From: Thermoplasma sp. Kam2015
Lineage (GTDB): Archaea > Thermoplasmatota > Thermoplasmata > Thermoplasmatales > Thermoplasmataceae
Direction: 5' to 3'
NCBI RefSeq assembly: GCF_003205235.1
Contig: NZ_QJSM01000021.1
Span: 1-64,000 of the forward strand
Length of the DNA: 64,000 bases
The translations under genes and the position numbers were made by a program. The notes under the pieces were generated by a model. The model made no database searches and was not told where the DNA came from. It saw only the letters and a program-made list of their open reading frames with translations. Position 1 is the stretch's first letter. Each line of letters starts with the position of its first letter. This document shows positions 16,452-25,888 of the stretch, piece after piece.

Positions 16452-17267
16452 TCATTGTATTGATAAATTAAGCGCCTCAGAAAATGCATTCGTCTCATTT
16501 CGTATAACTTGTATCGAAGAATAATTACTTTCCAGATAGGACGGGGAAAAACCATCTACTAATTGAGGACTAAAATATGGGCCGTTAATCAAGTAAGTTC
16601 CATTTGTTCCAGAGTATATGCATATAGAATTTATGTGTGCAGGGGCACCAATGAAGGCACTTGGTTTTTCATAGCCCAAAATAGGAACTTTTGTCGTGTA
16701 GTCAATCGCAGTTTGGTATATTCCTCCTGACACATCGTTTTGGAGCTCTTGAAGACCTGTTTCGATTAGATTCTTTGCCAAAATTGGAGTTCCAGAAACC
16801 GTTGCATTCATATACTGGTTATAGAGGTAGACTGGGTAAAATTTCACTGTATGTCCGTAAGCACTGAAGGTGAATGGACTAAATATTAGTCCTGGAGTAT
16901 TGGGAAAAACATCATTCGGATCTGACCTGTGGGTCGACACGCTCTTATTCAAATCTGTATATTTGCTTAGCATCCCATAGATGCCCCAAGAATAAGCTGC
17001 ACCTATTGGACAGCCGTACCAGGATATAAGAAAAATCCCATCCTGATAAGAAGAGAACAGATCGGTGTTAGATACTTTGACAAATTTCCCGGATGGTATG
17101 TCTTCAAGAATAATTGGTCCAGGGCTATTTTCTGCACTCTGGTGATAGTAAACGAAATACGACAGCGTGACCGTTACAACCAATGCTGTCAGAACCACTG
17201 AAAGAACTCTCAGCCATATTCTAAAGTGCTTACTTAAAAAATAATTAAAAAATTTTTTTGTTTTCAT
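16452..17267 (-). CDS. DUF929 membrane-anchored thioredoxin-like protein
   Basis: The 271-residue protein has a basic N-terminus and one membrane anchor (about residues 16-42, LRVLSVVLTALVVTVTLSYF), then an extracellular domain with several N-x-S/T sites. The segment ISWYGCPIGAAYSWGIYGML matches the core of DUF929 proteins, whose usual CPxC thioredoxin-like motif is CPIG here, with only the first Cys. Its start lies 12 bases after the stop of the Hint-domain protein, so the two are probably co-transcribed. DUF929 function is not established; a disulfide or thiol role on the cell surface is plausible. Confidence 0.7.
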   Translation of the reverse strand: MKTKKFFNYFLSKHFRIWLRVLSVVLTALVVTVTLSYFVYYHQSAENSPGPIILEDIPSGKFVKVSNTDLFSSYQDGIFLISWYGCPIGAAYSWGIYGMLSKYTDLNKSVSTHRSDPNDVFPNTPGLIFSPFTFSAYGHTVKFYPVYLYNQYMNATVSGTPILAKNLIETGLQELQNDVSGGIYQTAIDYTTKVPILGYEKPSAFIGAPAHINSICIYSGTNGTYLINGPYFSPQLVDGFSPSYLESNYSSIQVIRNETNAFSEALNLSIQ

Positions 17268-17279
17268 TTACAGCTGGAT

Positions 17280-19199
17280 CTAAGCTAGTTTCTTGTCCAA
17301 AAGCACACCGTTCGCTATGTAATCATTGAAAACTGCTGTGTGACCTCCATCTGTGAATTGCCTTGCTGTGACGACATCGTATACAGTGTAGTTTCCATTA
17401 TGCAAGGTTATGCTCGTTACCGGAATCCATGTGTTGTTTGCAGGATCAAAAACACTCATTCCATAGTTCACTTCTCCTAGAACCAACCATTCCGTTGTGC
17501 CATTAGCTAGCTTAACATAGACCGGTTGATCCCCCATCCCTGATATGTATATTTGGTTGTTCAGCTCCAGCACGTTTGAAACATTTGTTTCCGTTACACT
17601 CGAAACGGTTGACTGTATAAGACTACCATTTGAAGTATCATATGACAGGGTCTTCATTCCTGGTCGTAGATCCTGTACCGGGATTTGTGTTCCGTTAGCC
17701 AGAGTGATCTCTGTTCCTTTTAAAACACAGCCTCCGCCGCCTCCACCACCCGATCCTCCTGAACCAGAACTTACCTGATAGGCATATACTTCGACCCCCA
17801 ACATTGGCACACTTCCGGTGTAACCATTGGTCAGGTAATATTGAGAACCTGACAAAATTACATAAGTGTTGATATCGTAATTGGTTGGCGCGTCATATTG
17901 CACCATTCCATTGGATGAGGAAAAACCACTACCAAACTGCAATGTACCGAAAAGGAGTCCCACCACTGAGAGAGCCACTCCAACCGGGGGGGCAATAAAT
18001 GCCAGCAGAATTGCACCCAGACCTATTCCAAAGCTAATCCACGAACTGTCAGTGCTTGTATATTGCTCAACCAGTGCTTGTGAAGAAATCTGGTAATACT
18101 GTGATCCGATGTTACCGATGCCCTGTCCTGGTTGCCCGCTAGTTTCTTGCTGCCAGGTATTTAGGCCTTCTATGTTGCTTATGGAATCCGTTATTCCAAA
18201 TGCCGTACTGCTTTGGATATCACTTGAGGATCCTACGAGTTGCACGTTGACTATTCCTACATCATAGAAATATTCATCCATTGGATAAGCTCCATAACAA
18301 TCTACATACCATAGAGAATAGTTGGCGCCTTCCACTGACGCGTTGATGTAAGCGTAACCTGTGGAACCAGTGCTATAAGAATAGACCATCTCACCTGATT
18401 GGAAACTGTAAACGCTGCCTGAACTGGTCGAATATCCTGATCCGCCGGCATTGTACTGAGCACTTGAAGTGCTTCCAGGATTCAACGCAAATCCCACGTT
18501 GTAATTTAAAGTTGTCGAGGCACTTGCACTAATATAAGCTTCAGCGTTACCGTATATGTAGGCGAATGTCACTGGTATTTGTGTTATTGGTGTATAGTTT
18601 GCATAATCCTGTTCCCAATAAAAGTAAGCTCCATCGGGAATTATCGTTGGCAATGTGGAACTGTCAGTTACCACACTGGCTTGTGCCTGAGCGGCAGGCT
18701 TGCCAGTTGGAATCAGTCTGTGGCGTTTATCAAGCGGCATATGGATGGTAGCTCGGAAAGACTGCCCGTTTGAAATTTGTGCCATCGACATGTTTACAGA
18801 CCCGATTGACAGAAATGTTCCATTTGAATCATGGTAAGTTATCAATAACAACAAGTCAGGATGGCTGGCGGAATTTAACATGGCGCCCTGATATTCCACC
18901 CATTTGTTTACAAGGTTCCTAACTGGTGTTAGGTTCGTGACCGAAGCATATCCTCCTTCGTTTGTGTTAACTACGAATAGGTTTTCGGTCCCATATCCTT
19001 CATCAGGTGGCTTATACATAATTCCCTGCACCGAAGCATTTACTAGGGGAAAACCTTGTCCATCAAATACCTGGACACCTATAGACTGTGCCTGCTTAAA
19101 TGGGCCAACACCCTCCAATGCCATACCAGTAAGGGAAATGGCAAATGCAGATGTAACAACTATTGAGGCAATTATCACACTTTTTGCCTTATCAACCAT
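17280..19199 (-). CDS. secreted protein with C-terminal Hint (hedgehog/intein) domain
   Basis: I chose the ATG at 19199, giving 639 residues. It directly precedes a signal peptide (MVDKAKSVIIASIVVTSAFA) and has a TATA-like AAATATTTG about 26-33 bases upstream, so it is leaderless. The ectodomain is rich in S, T, Y, N and G, with a hydrophobic helix at about residues 385-415. A glycine linker (SGSGGSGGGGGGG) leads to Cys491, the start of a Hint domain of 149 residues. It shows block A (CVLKGTEITL, then PVQDLRPGMKTLSYD) and an F-like block (VYDVVTARQF, then YIANGVLLDKK). The terminal His-Asn of inteins and any C-extein are absent, as in hedgehog. The TxxH of block B appears as GMGDQ, so activity is uncertain. 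Confidence 0.75.
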   Translation of the reverse strand: MVDKAKSVIIASIVVTSAFAISLTGMALEGVGPFKQAQSIGVQVFDGQGFPLVNASVQGIMYKPPDEGYGTENLFVVNTNEGGYASVTNLTPVRNLVNKWVEYQGAMLNSASHPDLLLLITYHDSNGTFLSIGSVNMSMAQISNGQSFRATIHMPLDKRHRLIPTGKPAAQAQASVVTDSSTLPTIIPDGAYFYWEQDYANYTPITQIPVTFAYIYGNAEAYISASASTTLNYNVGFALNPGSTSSAQYNAGGSGYSTSSGSVYSFQSGEMVYSYSTGSTGYAYINASVEGANYSLWYVDCYGAYPMDEYFYDVGIVNVQLVGSSSDIQSSTAFGITDSISNIEGLNTWQQETSGQPGQGIGNIGSQYYQISSQALVEQYTSTDSSWISFGIGLGAILLAFIAPPVGVALSVVGLLFGTLQFGSGFSSSNGMVQYDAPTNYDINTYVILSGSQYYLTNGYTGSVPMLGVEVYAYQVSSGSGGSGGGGGGGCVLKGTEITLANGTQIPVQDLRPGMKTLSYDTSNGSLIQSTVSSVTETNVSNVLELNNQIYISGMGDQPVYVKLANGTTEWLVLGEVNYGMSVFDPANNTWIPVTSITLHNGNYTVYDVVTARQFTDGGHTAVFNDYIANGVLLDKKLA

Positions 19200-19273
19200 T
19201 ATAACAAAACAATATAACAAATATTTAATCTTTTCTTCTCTGTTTAACAAATATCCCTCAATCCGATGATCAG

Positions 19274-19519
19274 TTGATTGTTTCACAATTTCTGCACCCT
19301 AACCGTCAGTTCAGTGACCTCACCACCCTCGTTGCCCCCGGCATTGAGGACTACATAAAAAGCGTCACAAATTCGACGATTGACCCATATATGCGCATGA
19401 AGAGAAACAGGAGCAGAACGTTCTGGGAATTTGATGTATATTCTGATCTTGACATAGAGGATCTGGAACTACTGTTTGACGCCGCGTCCTCGGAGAGTGA
19501 TGGCAAGAAACCTACATAG
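19274..19519 (+). pseudogene. C-terminal fragment of unknown protein
   Basis: The frame (81 codons from a TTG) has coding-like composition and contains PGIEDYIKSVTNST and a charged RMKRNRSRTFWEF segment with an acidic end. The 5' side runs into the leader of the divergent Hint gene and lacks a start signal. It is probably the surviving 3' end of a longer gene upstream of the ArdC-like remnant. No family is recognised. Confidence 0.35.
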
Positions 19520-19663
19520 TCTTCGGATCCGCTGGGATGGCTTCTCAATGAGGCAAATACGGTAAGCCCTCTAACAACTAAACGTAAAACCCGCCTAGGT
19601 CAAAGCAATGAAGACAACGCAGTACTTATGTGAGCTATCATCTCCATCCGGACAAAAGGTGTC

Positions 19664-20603
19664 ATGAAAGATCAGAGACGTCGAGCTGGATTCAATAGGC
19701 CCTACGGCGAAGGACTACGAACAGGGGGTATGGAATGTCCTGGGATCCCTGTCCAGAATCACCAACGTGGACGAGATAATGCTGCACCTCAGGAGATACA
19801 GCGGCACCCTTGGGGATTATTCTGCATTCAACTCGATCCTTATAGCCACACAGAACCCCGATGCGACCATTGTCAGGTCAAGGGATGAATGGAAATATTT
19901 CGGCAGGACCGTTGGTGAGAACGCAAAACCCATCAGCATCCTGTATCCTGTTGGAGTACCCAGAAGGGACAGCCTGGGAAGGGTGAAGAAGTTCATTGAG
20001 GACAGAAAGGCAGAGGGATTGAGCGACGAGGCCATAGATCAGCTTGTCATGGAGAAGTTCAACCTTCAGGGCGGAGGCACTGCATTTGTCTTCTCCTTCG
20101 GCAAAGTATATGACATCTCTTAGACATCGCAGATACCGGGAAAGGAGAAACCTGTCGAGGAGGATGTCAAGGCCACTACCCTGTATAATACTTTGAAAAA
20201 GATTGCTAAAGACCATTATACCGTGGAAGAGGAAACAATAACGAATGGCGCACGTGGATACACAGCCCACTCTGGTGAAGGTCAGAAGATTGTCGTCATG
20301 AAGATACCAGGAGAGGATGTGAATGTTCTTCACACCCTTATACATGAGATGTCACATGCAAGGTTGGAGCATCTTTACAGGAAGGAGCTTCCAAGAGGCC
20401 TTGCAGAGAGTGAAGCTGAGTTGTCCACTTATCTTGTTGGCGCACACTTCGGATTTGACTTCAGGGAAGACTCAGCAGCATATATCAAGGGATGGCTGGA
20501 CAATGCCAGATCACAGGGCAAGGATCTTGGAAAGGAGAACCTGGATCGTGTATTGAACAATGCAAGATGGCTGATTAATGAGATAAATGGGAACTTTACT
20601 TAA
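19664..20603 (+). pseudogene. ArdC-like antirestriction protein with zincin domain, broken
   Basis: The conceptual product has an ArdC-type N-terminal domain (YSAFNSILIATQNPDAT, then WKYFGRTVGENAKPI, then FSFGKVYDIS). A C-terminal ImmA/IrrE-type metallopeptidase domain carries LHTLIHEMSHARLEH, an HExxH zinc site, with a Glu-rich third-ligand region after it. Two lesions are visible. One extra A just after the ATG (19664) shifts the frame; removing it gives MKIRDVELDSIGP. A TAG at 20121-20123 sits where Gln is expected in DIS-Q-T. Downstream the frame is open to TAA at 20601. ArdC proteins shield incoming single-stranded plasmid DNA from restriction, which fits a conjugative or mobile element. 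Confidence 0.75.
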
Positions 20604-20731
20604 TAAAAATGCAATGGGGGGTTGTCAATAAAAGTTCTAAAAGAAGAAATGTAAGCAATTTCAATTAGACTTTTTCCCTGACCCAATTTTGCATTAGAAT
20701 TAAAAATTCATAGAAAATAATAAGAAACAAA

Positions 20732-21961
20732 GTGTGTTACTATATTGTGTTTTCCAAGGTCATAGCATTGATAGTTGTTTTGACAGTTGCGACTGCAGGG
20801 ACTGGTTTGGCAGTAGCCTATCATGATGGTTTATTTTCATCAAACAATAGCCCTGAAACGCCTTTATCTGCTAAGCTACCGTCGAGCAACAATACATCAA
20901 GTTCGCAATCCAATAATACTAATTCTAGTACAAATAACCATAAAAAAGACAACGTAATTGTTAACAGCATTCAATCTTATTTTACGATATCAGATACTCA
21001 AGGAGTTAATGTTAACTTTTTAGAAATATATCATGGTTTTGGAATGATGGCTGGGAATTCGACCCAAGTAAATCTCAGCATAACAAACAATAATTTCTTC
21101 AATATAACATTAAATCACATTAATATTCAAAGTGACGGGTTCGATATAGAAAATGTTGCTCCTTTGCTTCCTACTTTCTTAAATTCATATTCTTCTAGAA
21201 ATATTACCTTACAAATTTTTGCTCAAAGTGGAATGAAGTCTTTTAATGGAAGCGTTCAAATCTATATTTTAGGAAATCGAACAACAAATATCAATGTATC
21301 TAATATCTCTATCAAGGAATTTGTAAATGACAATTTGAACAATTCAACCTCTATTCAAATAGTGCACCTTGCCGGTTTTAATTCAAGATCAGGCTCGACC
21401 ACAGATTATAATTTCACGGTTTATGACAACAACACTTATGCAATAAATGTTACACAAATATCAACTTATACCCCGGGGTTTTCTATTTACTCTACTTATC
21501 CACATTTACCGTTTGTTATAATGCCTAACAAGAATAGAACGCTAACTATGAATATCACTATTTCCGAAGATATGGCTGGATACCACTCAAATATAACGGT
21601 TAAAACGAATTCTACCTCAACCATAAATGTAACAATTACTTCGATAAAACCATATTTTGAAAACGATGCTTTTTTTGGCGTGCCTTCTATATTTGGCACT
21701 ATTAAATCAAATGGTGAAGCGGGAGATAATCTTACTATTCAAATTGGCCTCACGAAATCTTACGGAAATTGCGCTGAGATATCTGGATTTAAATCTAGTA
21801 CATCTGGTTTTACGGTCATTTCAGCAGGTCCATTCGGAGGAACGCTTCCATATTCCATATCAAATGAAGGAATCTGGTTCGTAATCAACATTCACGTTTC
21901 GAATTACATGGCAGGTTATACTGGTACAATTAGCATAGGTATAGATGATAATCAATGTTGA
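20732..21961 (+). CDS. secreted glycoprotein of unknown function
   Basis: The 409-residue protein has an N-terminal signal or anchor helix (FSKVIALIVVLTVATAGTGL) and a low-complexity linker of S, N and T. It then has beta-rich repeats resembling each other around 100-190, 200-300 and 310-400 (for example the related MAGNSTQV, MAGYHSNI and MAGYTGTI segments). It carries more than 20 N-x-S/T sequons. The gene is distinctly more AT-rich than its neighbours. The start is a GTG; a second GTG at 20747 is possible. It looks like an S-layer-associated or pilin-like surface protein specific to the element. Confidence 0.65.
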   Translation: MCYYIVFSKVIALIVVLTVATAGTGLAVAYHDGLFSSNNSPETPLSAKLPSSNNTSSSQSNNTNSSTNNHKKDNVIVNSIQSYFTISDTQGVNVNFLEIYHGFGMMAGNSTQVNLSITNNNFFNITLNHINIQSDGFDIENVAPLLPTFLNSYSSRNITLQIFAQSGMKSFNGSVQIYILGNRTTNINVSNISIKEFVNDNLNNSTSIQIVHLAGFNSRSGSTTDYNFTVYDNNTYAINVTQISTYTPGFSIYSTYPHLPFVIMPNKNRTLTMNITISEDMAGYHSNITVKTNSTSTINVTITSIKPYFENDAFFGVPSIFGTIKSNGEAGDNLTIQIGLTKSYGNCAEISGFKSSTSGFTVISAGPFGGTLPYSISNEGIWFVINIHVSNYMAGYTGTISIGIDDNQC

Positions 21962-21980
21962 CGGACTCTGGGACATAAGC

Positions 21981-22541
21981 CTATCCATTAACAAGCATCA
22001 GGTTGTGCAGCAACCCTTTGCAGAATCCTGACGTCTCAATACGATCTTTTCTCTTCTGGAATATCATTTGCCCTGTTGTTTTCTTGTCTGCAGAGAATCC
22101 TGCTTCAGAATTGCTTCTTCTGAAGTATTCCCTCAGATATGCAATGGGATCATTCATGAATCTTCTGATAATATCTCTCCAACGTTTGGGTCCCCTTATC
22201 CTGGAATTCTTCTTTGGAATAATGAATATTCTGGTATTTTCAGAGAAATCATCAAGTATGCTCTGTCCCGAGTAATATCTGTCCAGTCTTATGCTGTCAA
22301 GATCTATTCTCAGCCTCTGTATCATGTCAAGAGATTTCGAGTAAGCATCCTTCTCCGATCTGAGAGAAACGGCATAGCCAATGTACATGCGTGTGTTGAG
22401 ATCCATTAAGGCGAATGAATAGACGAACTGCCCTTTCTTGACAGATTCCCCATGGTTCTCCCTCATTGATCTGTAATGCTTTGTTACTGCGAGCGAATAA
22501 CCGGTTCCGTCACCCACAGCATCACATTTCGAAATCATCAT
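21981..22541 (-). pseudogene. truncated DDE transposase
   Basis: The 186-residue frame contains the catalytic core of an IS5/IS4-like transposase. It shows the first Asp in CDAVGDGTGYSL, the second in IRLDRYYSGQSIL, and the Glu in RRSNSEAGFSADKK. The N-terminal DNA-binding part expected in full-length members is missing and no coding continues upstream of 22541. It is therefore a 5'-truncated copy. It is clearly different from the transposase at 15045. Confidence 0.7.
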
Positions 22542-22710
22542 AAATTCATGATCTAAAATTTATTCCATAGGACACTAATATTATTCTCCGACCGATCTGT
22601 TATAGAGGGTATCTTTAATCGTAACTCTTGTAAGGTGATTTAAGGCATAATTGTGAAATTTTTACCGGTTCACAAATTGTAATTAAGTTTAACTTAGGCC
22701 AAGGTTATGG

Positions 22711-22737
22711 CATGTCAAAATGTTATATTTTGTCATG
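22711..22737. promoter_or_regulatory. operator-like inverted repeat
   Basis: CATGTCAAAAT (22711-22721) and ATTTTGTCATG (22727-22737) form 11-base arms with one mismatch around a 5-base loop. The site lies about 30 bases upstream of a good TATA box (TATATAA, 22764-22770). It probably controls the transcript that leads into the integrase remnant. Confidence 0.5.
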
Positions 22738-22763
22738 TCATCGGAAAGGGCCCTCGAGCGAGG

Positions 22764-22770
22764 TATATAA
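22764..22770 (+). promoter_or_regulatory. TATA box of integrase remnant
   Basis: TATATAA preceded by purine-rich AGGT predicts a transcript start near 22795. That is about 50 bases before the ATG at 22848. Confidence 0.45.
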
Positions 22771-22828
22771 AGAGGGAAAAAGATCTCTTTTCCATTGTCG
22801 ATGCCAATTGTAAGCAATATATTTAAGA

Positions 22829-22850
22829 CATAACATATTGTCATGTTATG
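22829..22850. promoter_or_regulatory. inverted repeat overlapping integrase start
   Basis: CATAACAT (22829-22836) and ATGTTATG (22843-22850) are perfect 8-base arms with a 6-base loop. The second arm contains the ATG of the integrase remnant. Its half-site resembles the one at 14142-14150. Confidence 0.5.
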
Positions 22851-23477
22851 CCTTTGCCTATCCCAAAGAGCATGATGATCCAGTCATCACTAAGGAATCT
22901 CTCAATTGATTTTTTCGCCGATGGGGAAGTCAATACTATTCTGAATGAGATTAACATGAAAATTGAAAGCGACAGGAGAAGATCTTCCTATCATAAGAGA
23001 TATCTTCTCCTGGCAAGCTTTCTGTAACGCACGTGAGGAAGGATTGATGAGGTTCTTCTCATCCGGTCTGCCGACATAAACCTATCAACAAATTCAGTCA
23101 GGATGAAGACGCTGAAGCAGGGGATGGACAAGAAAACCGGACTGAAGAAGGAGAAGTACAGGATAATACCGCTCCATCCGGTATTAAGAGATATGTACAT
23201 ACAGTATCCCATTGAGATGAACCTGAACTAGAAGTCCGAAGATCTTCTGTTTCACATGAGGAGATAGGTTGCTGATCTCTATTTCAAGAAGCTCCAAGAG
23301 AAGGTTGGAATCAGGATCCACGCGCACAAGTTCAGACACATATTCGCGGTGAAGGCCATAATGGATCAGATCTCTCTAAATGTGCTGCAACAATGGTTAG
23401 GGTATTCCTCTGTCTTCACGACATCCATATACACCCAGATAACGAGATGGACGCGTAGCCAGGTATCACACCGGTGA
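22848..23477 (+). pseudogene. tyrosine recombinase (integrase) catalytic domain, decayed
   Basis: One continuous frame encodes a tyrosine-recombinase catalytic domain with four in-frame stops: TAA and TGA near 23022-23034, and TAG near 23229 and 23265. The catalytic features remain: Arg in GRIDEVLLIRSADINL, HKFRH (H-x-x-R), LGYSS, and the Tyr nucleophile in FTTSIYTQIT. The N-terminal core-binding domain is absent. The frame runs through TRWTRSQVSHR to a TGA at 23475, where it already overlaps the reversed transporter gene. It is probably the element's own integrase, now inactive, and it sits at the right junction. Confidence 0.8.
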
Positions 23478-23784
23478 AGCCAGTTGAAAGACCGGATATG
23501 AGCAGCGTGATCAGAAGCATGTTTTTCCTCCCTATGCGATCACCGTAGTGCCCAAATACAAAGGCTCCCAGAGGCCTCAGGAGAAAACCCAGCGCAAACG
23601 TCAGCAGCGTCAGCAGTATTGACACGGCTCTGGAAACCGCTGGATAGAACACGGAGGAGATATATATTGCACCTGATGAGAAGATGAAGATACCGTACCA
23701 CTCCAGTATGGTTCCGGCCATTGAAGCTCCGATTATCTCATGCGGCGTATTTTTATGTTCCACCTTCGGTTCGATCATGATCAA
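23450..23784 (-). pseudogene. truncated MHS-family MFS transporter
   Basis: The fragment encodes about 110 N-terminal residues of a metabolite:H+ symporter. It has ASMAGTILEWYGIFIF in helix 1, LLRPLGAFVFGHYGDRIGRK as the loop 2-3 signature, and then LISGLSTGFTGVIPGYAS. Homology stops near 23450-23460, where the sequence becomes the reverse of the integrase remnant. The gene normally encodes 400-450 residues, so the remaining three quarters were separated by the insertion or deleted. It shares a divergent promoter region with hyuA. Confidence 0.8.
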
Positions 23785-23875
23785 ATATCATGTCATACGA
23801 TGTATATCTATGTTATTCAGATCAAGCGTCTGTCCAGCGGAGTAAATATTTATAGAAACTGAAGATCCACACCGC

Positions 23876-25888
23876 ATGAACGAAGCCCCTCTCTATATAG
23901 GTGTGGATATAGGTGGTACTTTCACTGATATAGTCATATTCGACTCAAAGTCAAATCGGATAAATATTCTTAAGACACCCAGCACACCGTCAAACCCGGA
24001 GAAGGCAGTCATAGACGGTCTCCTTTCCATGCATTTGGATCCAGAAAAGGTGAGGATGATAAACCATGCGAGCACGGTTGCAACCAACGCACTCCTCACC
24101 AGAACAGGCCTGACACCTTCCGCACTGATAACTAACAGGGGTTTCATCGACATCCTTGAGATTGGGAGGCAGAGGCGAGCCGAGATCTACAATCTCGATT
24201 TCCAGAGGCCGGATCCGCTCATAGCTAGAAGATACCGCTTTGGAGTTTCCGGACGGATAGACAGCTCTGGTAGGGTCATTGAAGATCTGAATGAAGAAGA
24301 GATATTAAGGATAAGGAAGAAGATTGAAGACTCGGGACTGAAAGGTGTGGCCATATCGCTGATCAATTCCTATCTGAATCCAGTCCATGAGGATAGGATA
24401 AAGGAGATCTTCAGCGATTTTGATGGCTACGTCTTCGCCTCTCATGAGGTAGATCCGCAGTATAGGGAATATGAGAGAACAAGCACAACCGTTGTGAACA
24501 CCGTTCTCTCTGGCATCGTCTCCTCATACCTGCGAAGGTTTCGCGAGGGATTGAAAAACGCTGGCTTCAGATCCGAGATATACATGATGGGATCAAATGG
24601 AGGGCTGAGCGCCATAGATTACGCAGAGAGATTACCCATATCCGTCATAGAATCCGGACCGTCTGCCGGAGTTATAGCATCAGCGAATTTCAGCAGGCTC
24701 CTTGGAGATGGGAAGGTCATAACATTCGATATGGGTGGGACGACTGCAAAGGCAGGAGTGGTTATCTCAGGGAGACCGGATCTGGCGTACGAATTCGAGG
24801 CGGCCGGAAAAACGCACAGCGGGAGATCCATCAAGGGAAGCGGCTATGCCGTGAGGTTCCCGTTCATCGATCTGGCTGAGGTTAGCGCCGGTGGAGGGAC
24901 GATCGCGTGGATCGATGAAGCTGGATCTCTGCGTGTCGGCCCGAAGAGTGCCGGATCAGATCCAGGTCCGGCGGCATATAACAGAGGGGGGAAGGACCCC
25001 ACGGTGACGGATGCAGATATAATTCTGGGCCGGCTCAATCCCCATCATCTGCTTGGCGGAAATATGAAAATATACAGGGATCTTGCCGAAAACGCGTTGA
25101 GCGTGAAGATCGCGAGGCCTCTGGGAATTGACACGATCGATGCGGCATCTGGCATAATCCGCATGATAAACAACGCCATGTCCAGAGCCATATCCATAGT
25201 GAGTGTTGAGAGGGGAAGAGACCCGCGTGGTTTCGTAATGTATGCATATGGAGGTGCAGGACCGCTGCATGCGGCAGAACTTGCAGCCGACCTTGGAATC
25301 GGTGAGATCATGGTTCCATCACATCCCGGTCTTTTCTCGGCCTATGGACTTCTGTCGGTGGATATGGTCAGAGATGTATCAATACCTTTCGTACCTAATT
25401 CAGACATTGGAAGCGCCTTCCAATCGCTTGAGAGGATCTCCATTGATAACATGGAAAAGGAGGGGCTTCACGATCCATTGATTGAACGATTCCTAGATAT
25501 CAGGTATGTAGGCCAGTCCTATGAAATAACTGTACCATACTCTGAGAATTATGAGGAAACGTTCAGAACGGAATATCGAAGGATCTACGGTTATGTCTCT
25601 TCAGATCCTCTGGAGATCGTCAGTCTCAGGATCAGGCTCACGATCAGGATGCCTAAGATCGGGCTCATAGAGCCAGAGAAAACGACTGACCAAGAGATCG
25701 TGGAGAGATCCGTCTATATTTCCGGAAAAATGCTAGATACGCCAGTCATGAGGTGGTCAACGGGACATGAAGGTTTCAGCGGCGGTGGGCCGTTCATAAT
25801 AGAGGGCTATGATTCAACCATATTTGTACCGCCTGGCTGGAAATTCAAATTTGACCGATATCTCAACGTGAGGATGGTGAGATCATGA
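23876..25888 (+). CDS. hyuA: hydantoinase/oxoprolinase subunit A
   Basis: The 670-residue protein begins with the ATP-binding phosphate-1 loop of the ASKHA fold (YIGVDIGGTFTDIVIF) and has the second ATP motif FDMGGTTAKAG at about residue 285. GGAGPLHAAELA lies in the C-terminal half, as in N-methylhydantoinase A and 5-oxoprolinase. Length matches the family (about 650-690). It acts with HyuB in ATP-dependent opening of cyclic amides; the exact substrate cannot be read. The stop overlaps the hyuB start by four bases. A TATA-like AAATATTTATAG lies about 28 bases before the ATG. Confidence 0.92.
   Translation: MNEAPLYIGVDIGGTFTDIVIFDSKSNRINILKTPSTPSNPEKAVIDGLLSMHLDPEKVRMINHASTVATNALLTRTGLTPSALITNRGFIDILEIGRQRRAEIYNLDFQRPDPLIARRYRFGVSGRIDSSGRVIEDLNEEEILRIRKKIEDSGLKGVAISLINSYLNPVHEDRIKEIFSDFDGYVFASHEVDPQYREYERTSTTVVNTVLSGIVSSYLRRFREGLKNAGFRSEIYMMGSNGGLSAIDYAERLPISVIESGPSAGVIASANFSRLLGDGKVITFDMGGTTAKAGVVISGRPDLAYEFEAAGKTHSGRSIKGSGYAVRFPFIDLAEVSAGGGTIAWIDEAGSLRVGPKSAGSDPGPAAYNRGGKDPTVTDADIILGRLNPHHLLGGNMKIYRDLAENALSVKIARPLGIDTIDAASGIIRMINNAMSRAISIVSVERGRDPRGFVMYAYGGAGPLHAAELAADLGIGEIMVPSHPGLFSAYGLLSVDMVRDVSIPFVPNSDIGSAFQSLERISIDNMEKEGLHDPLIERFLDIRYVGQSYEITVPYSENYEETFRTEYRRIYGYVSSDPLEIVSLRIRLTIRMPKIGLIEPEKTTDQEIVERSVYISGKMLDTPVMRWSTGHEGFSGGGPFIIEGYDSTIFVPPGWKFKFDRYLNVRMVRS

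Noticed and set aside
23446-23470. short direct repeat of the junction sequence elsewhere in the window as a second attachment site
   Set aside because: I looked for GGACGCGTAGCCAGG-like copies near the left end and the tRNA and found none convincing.
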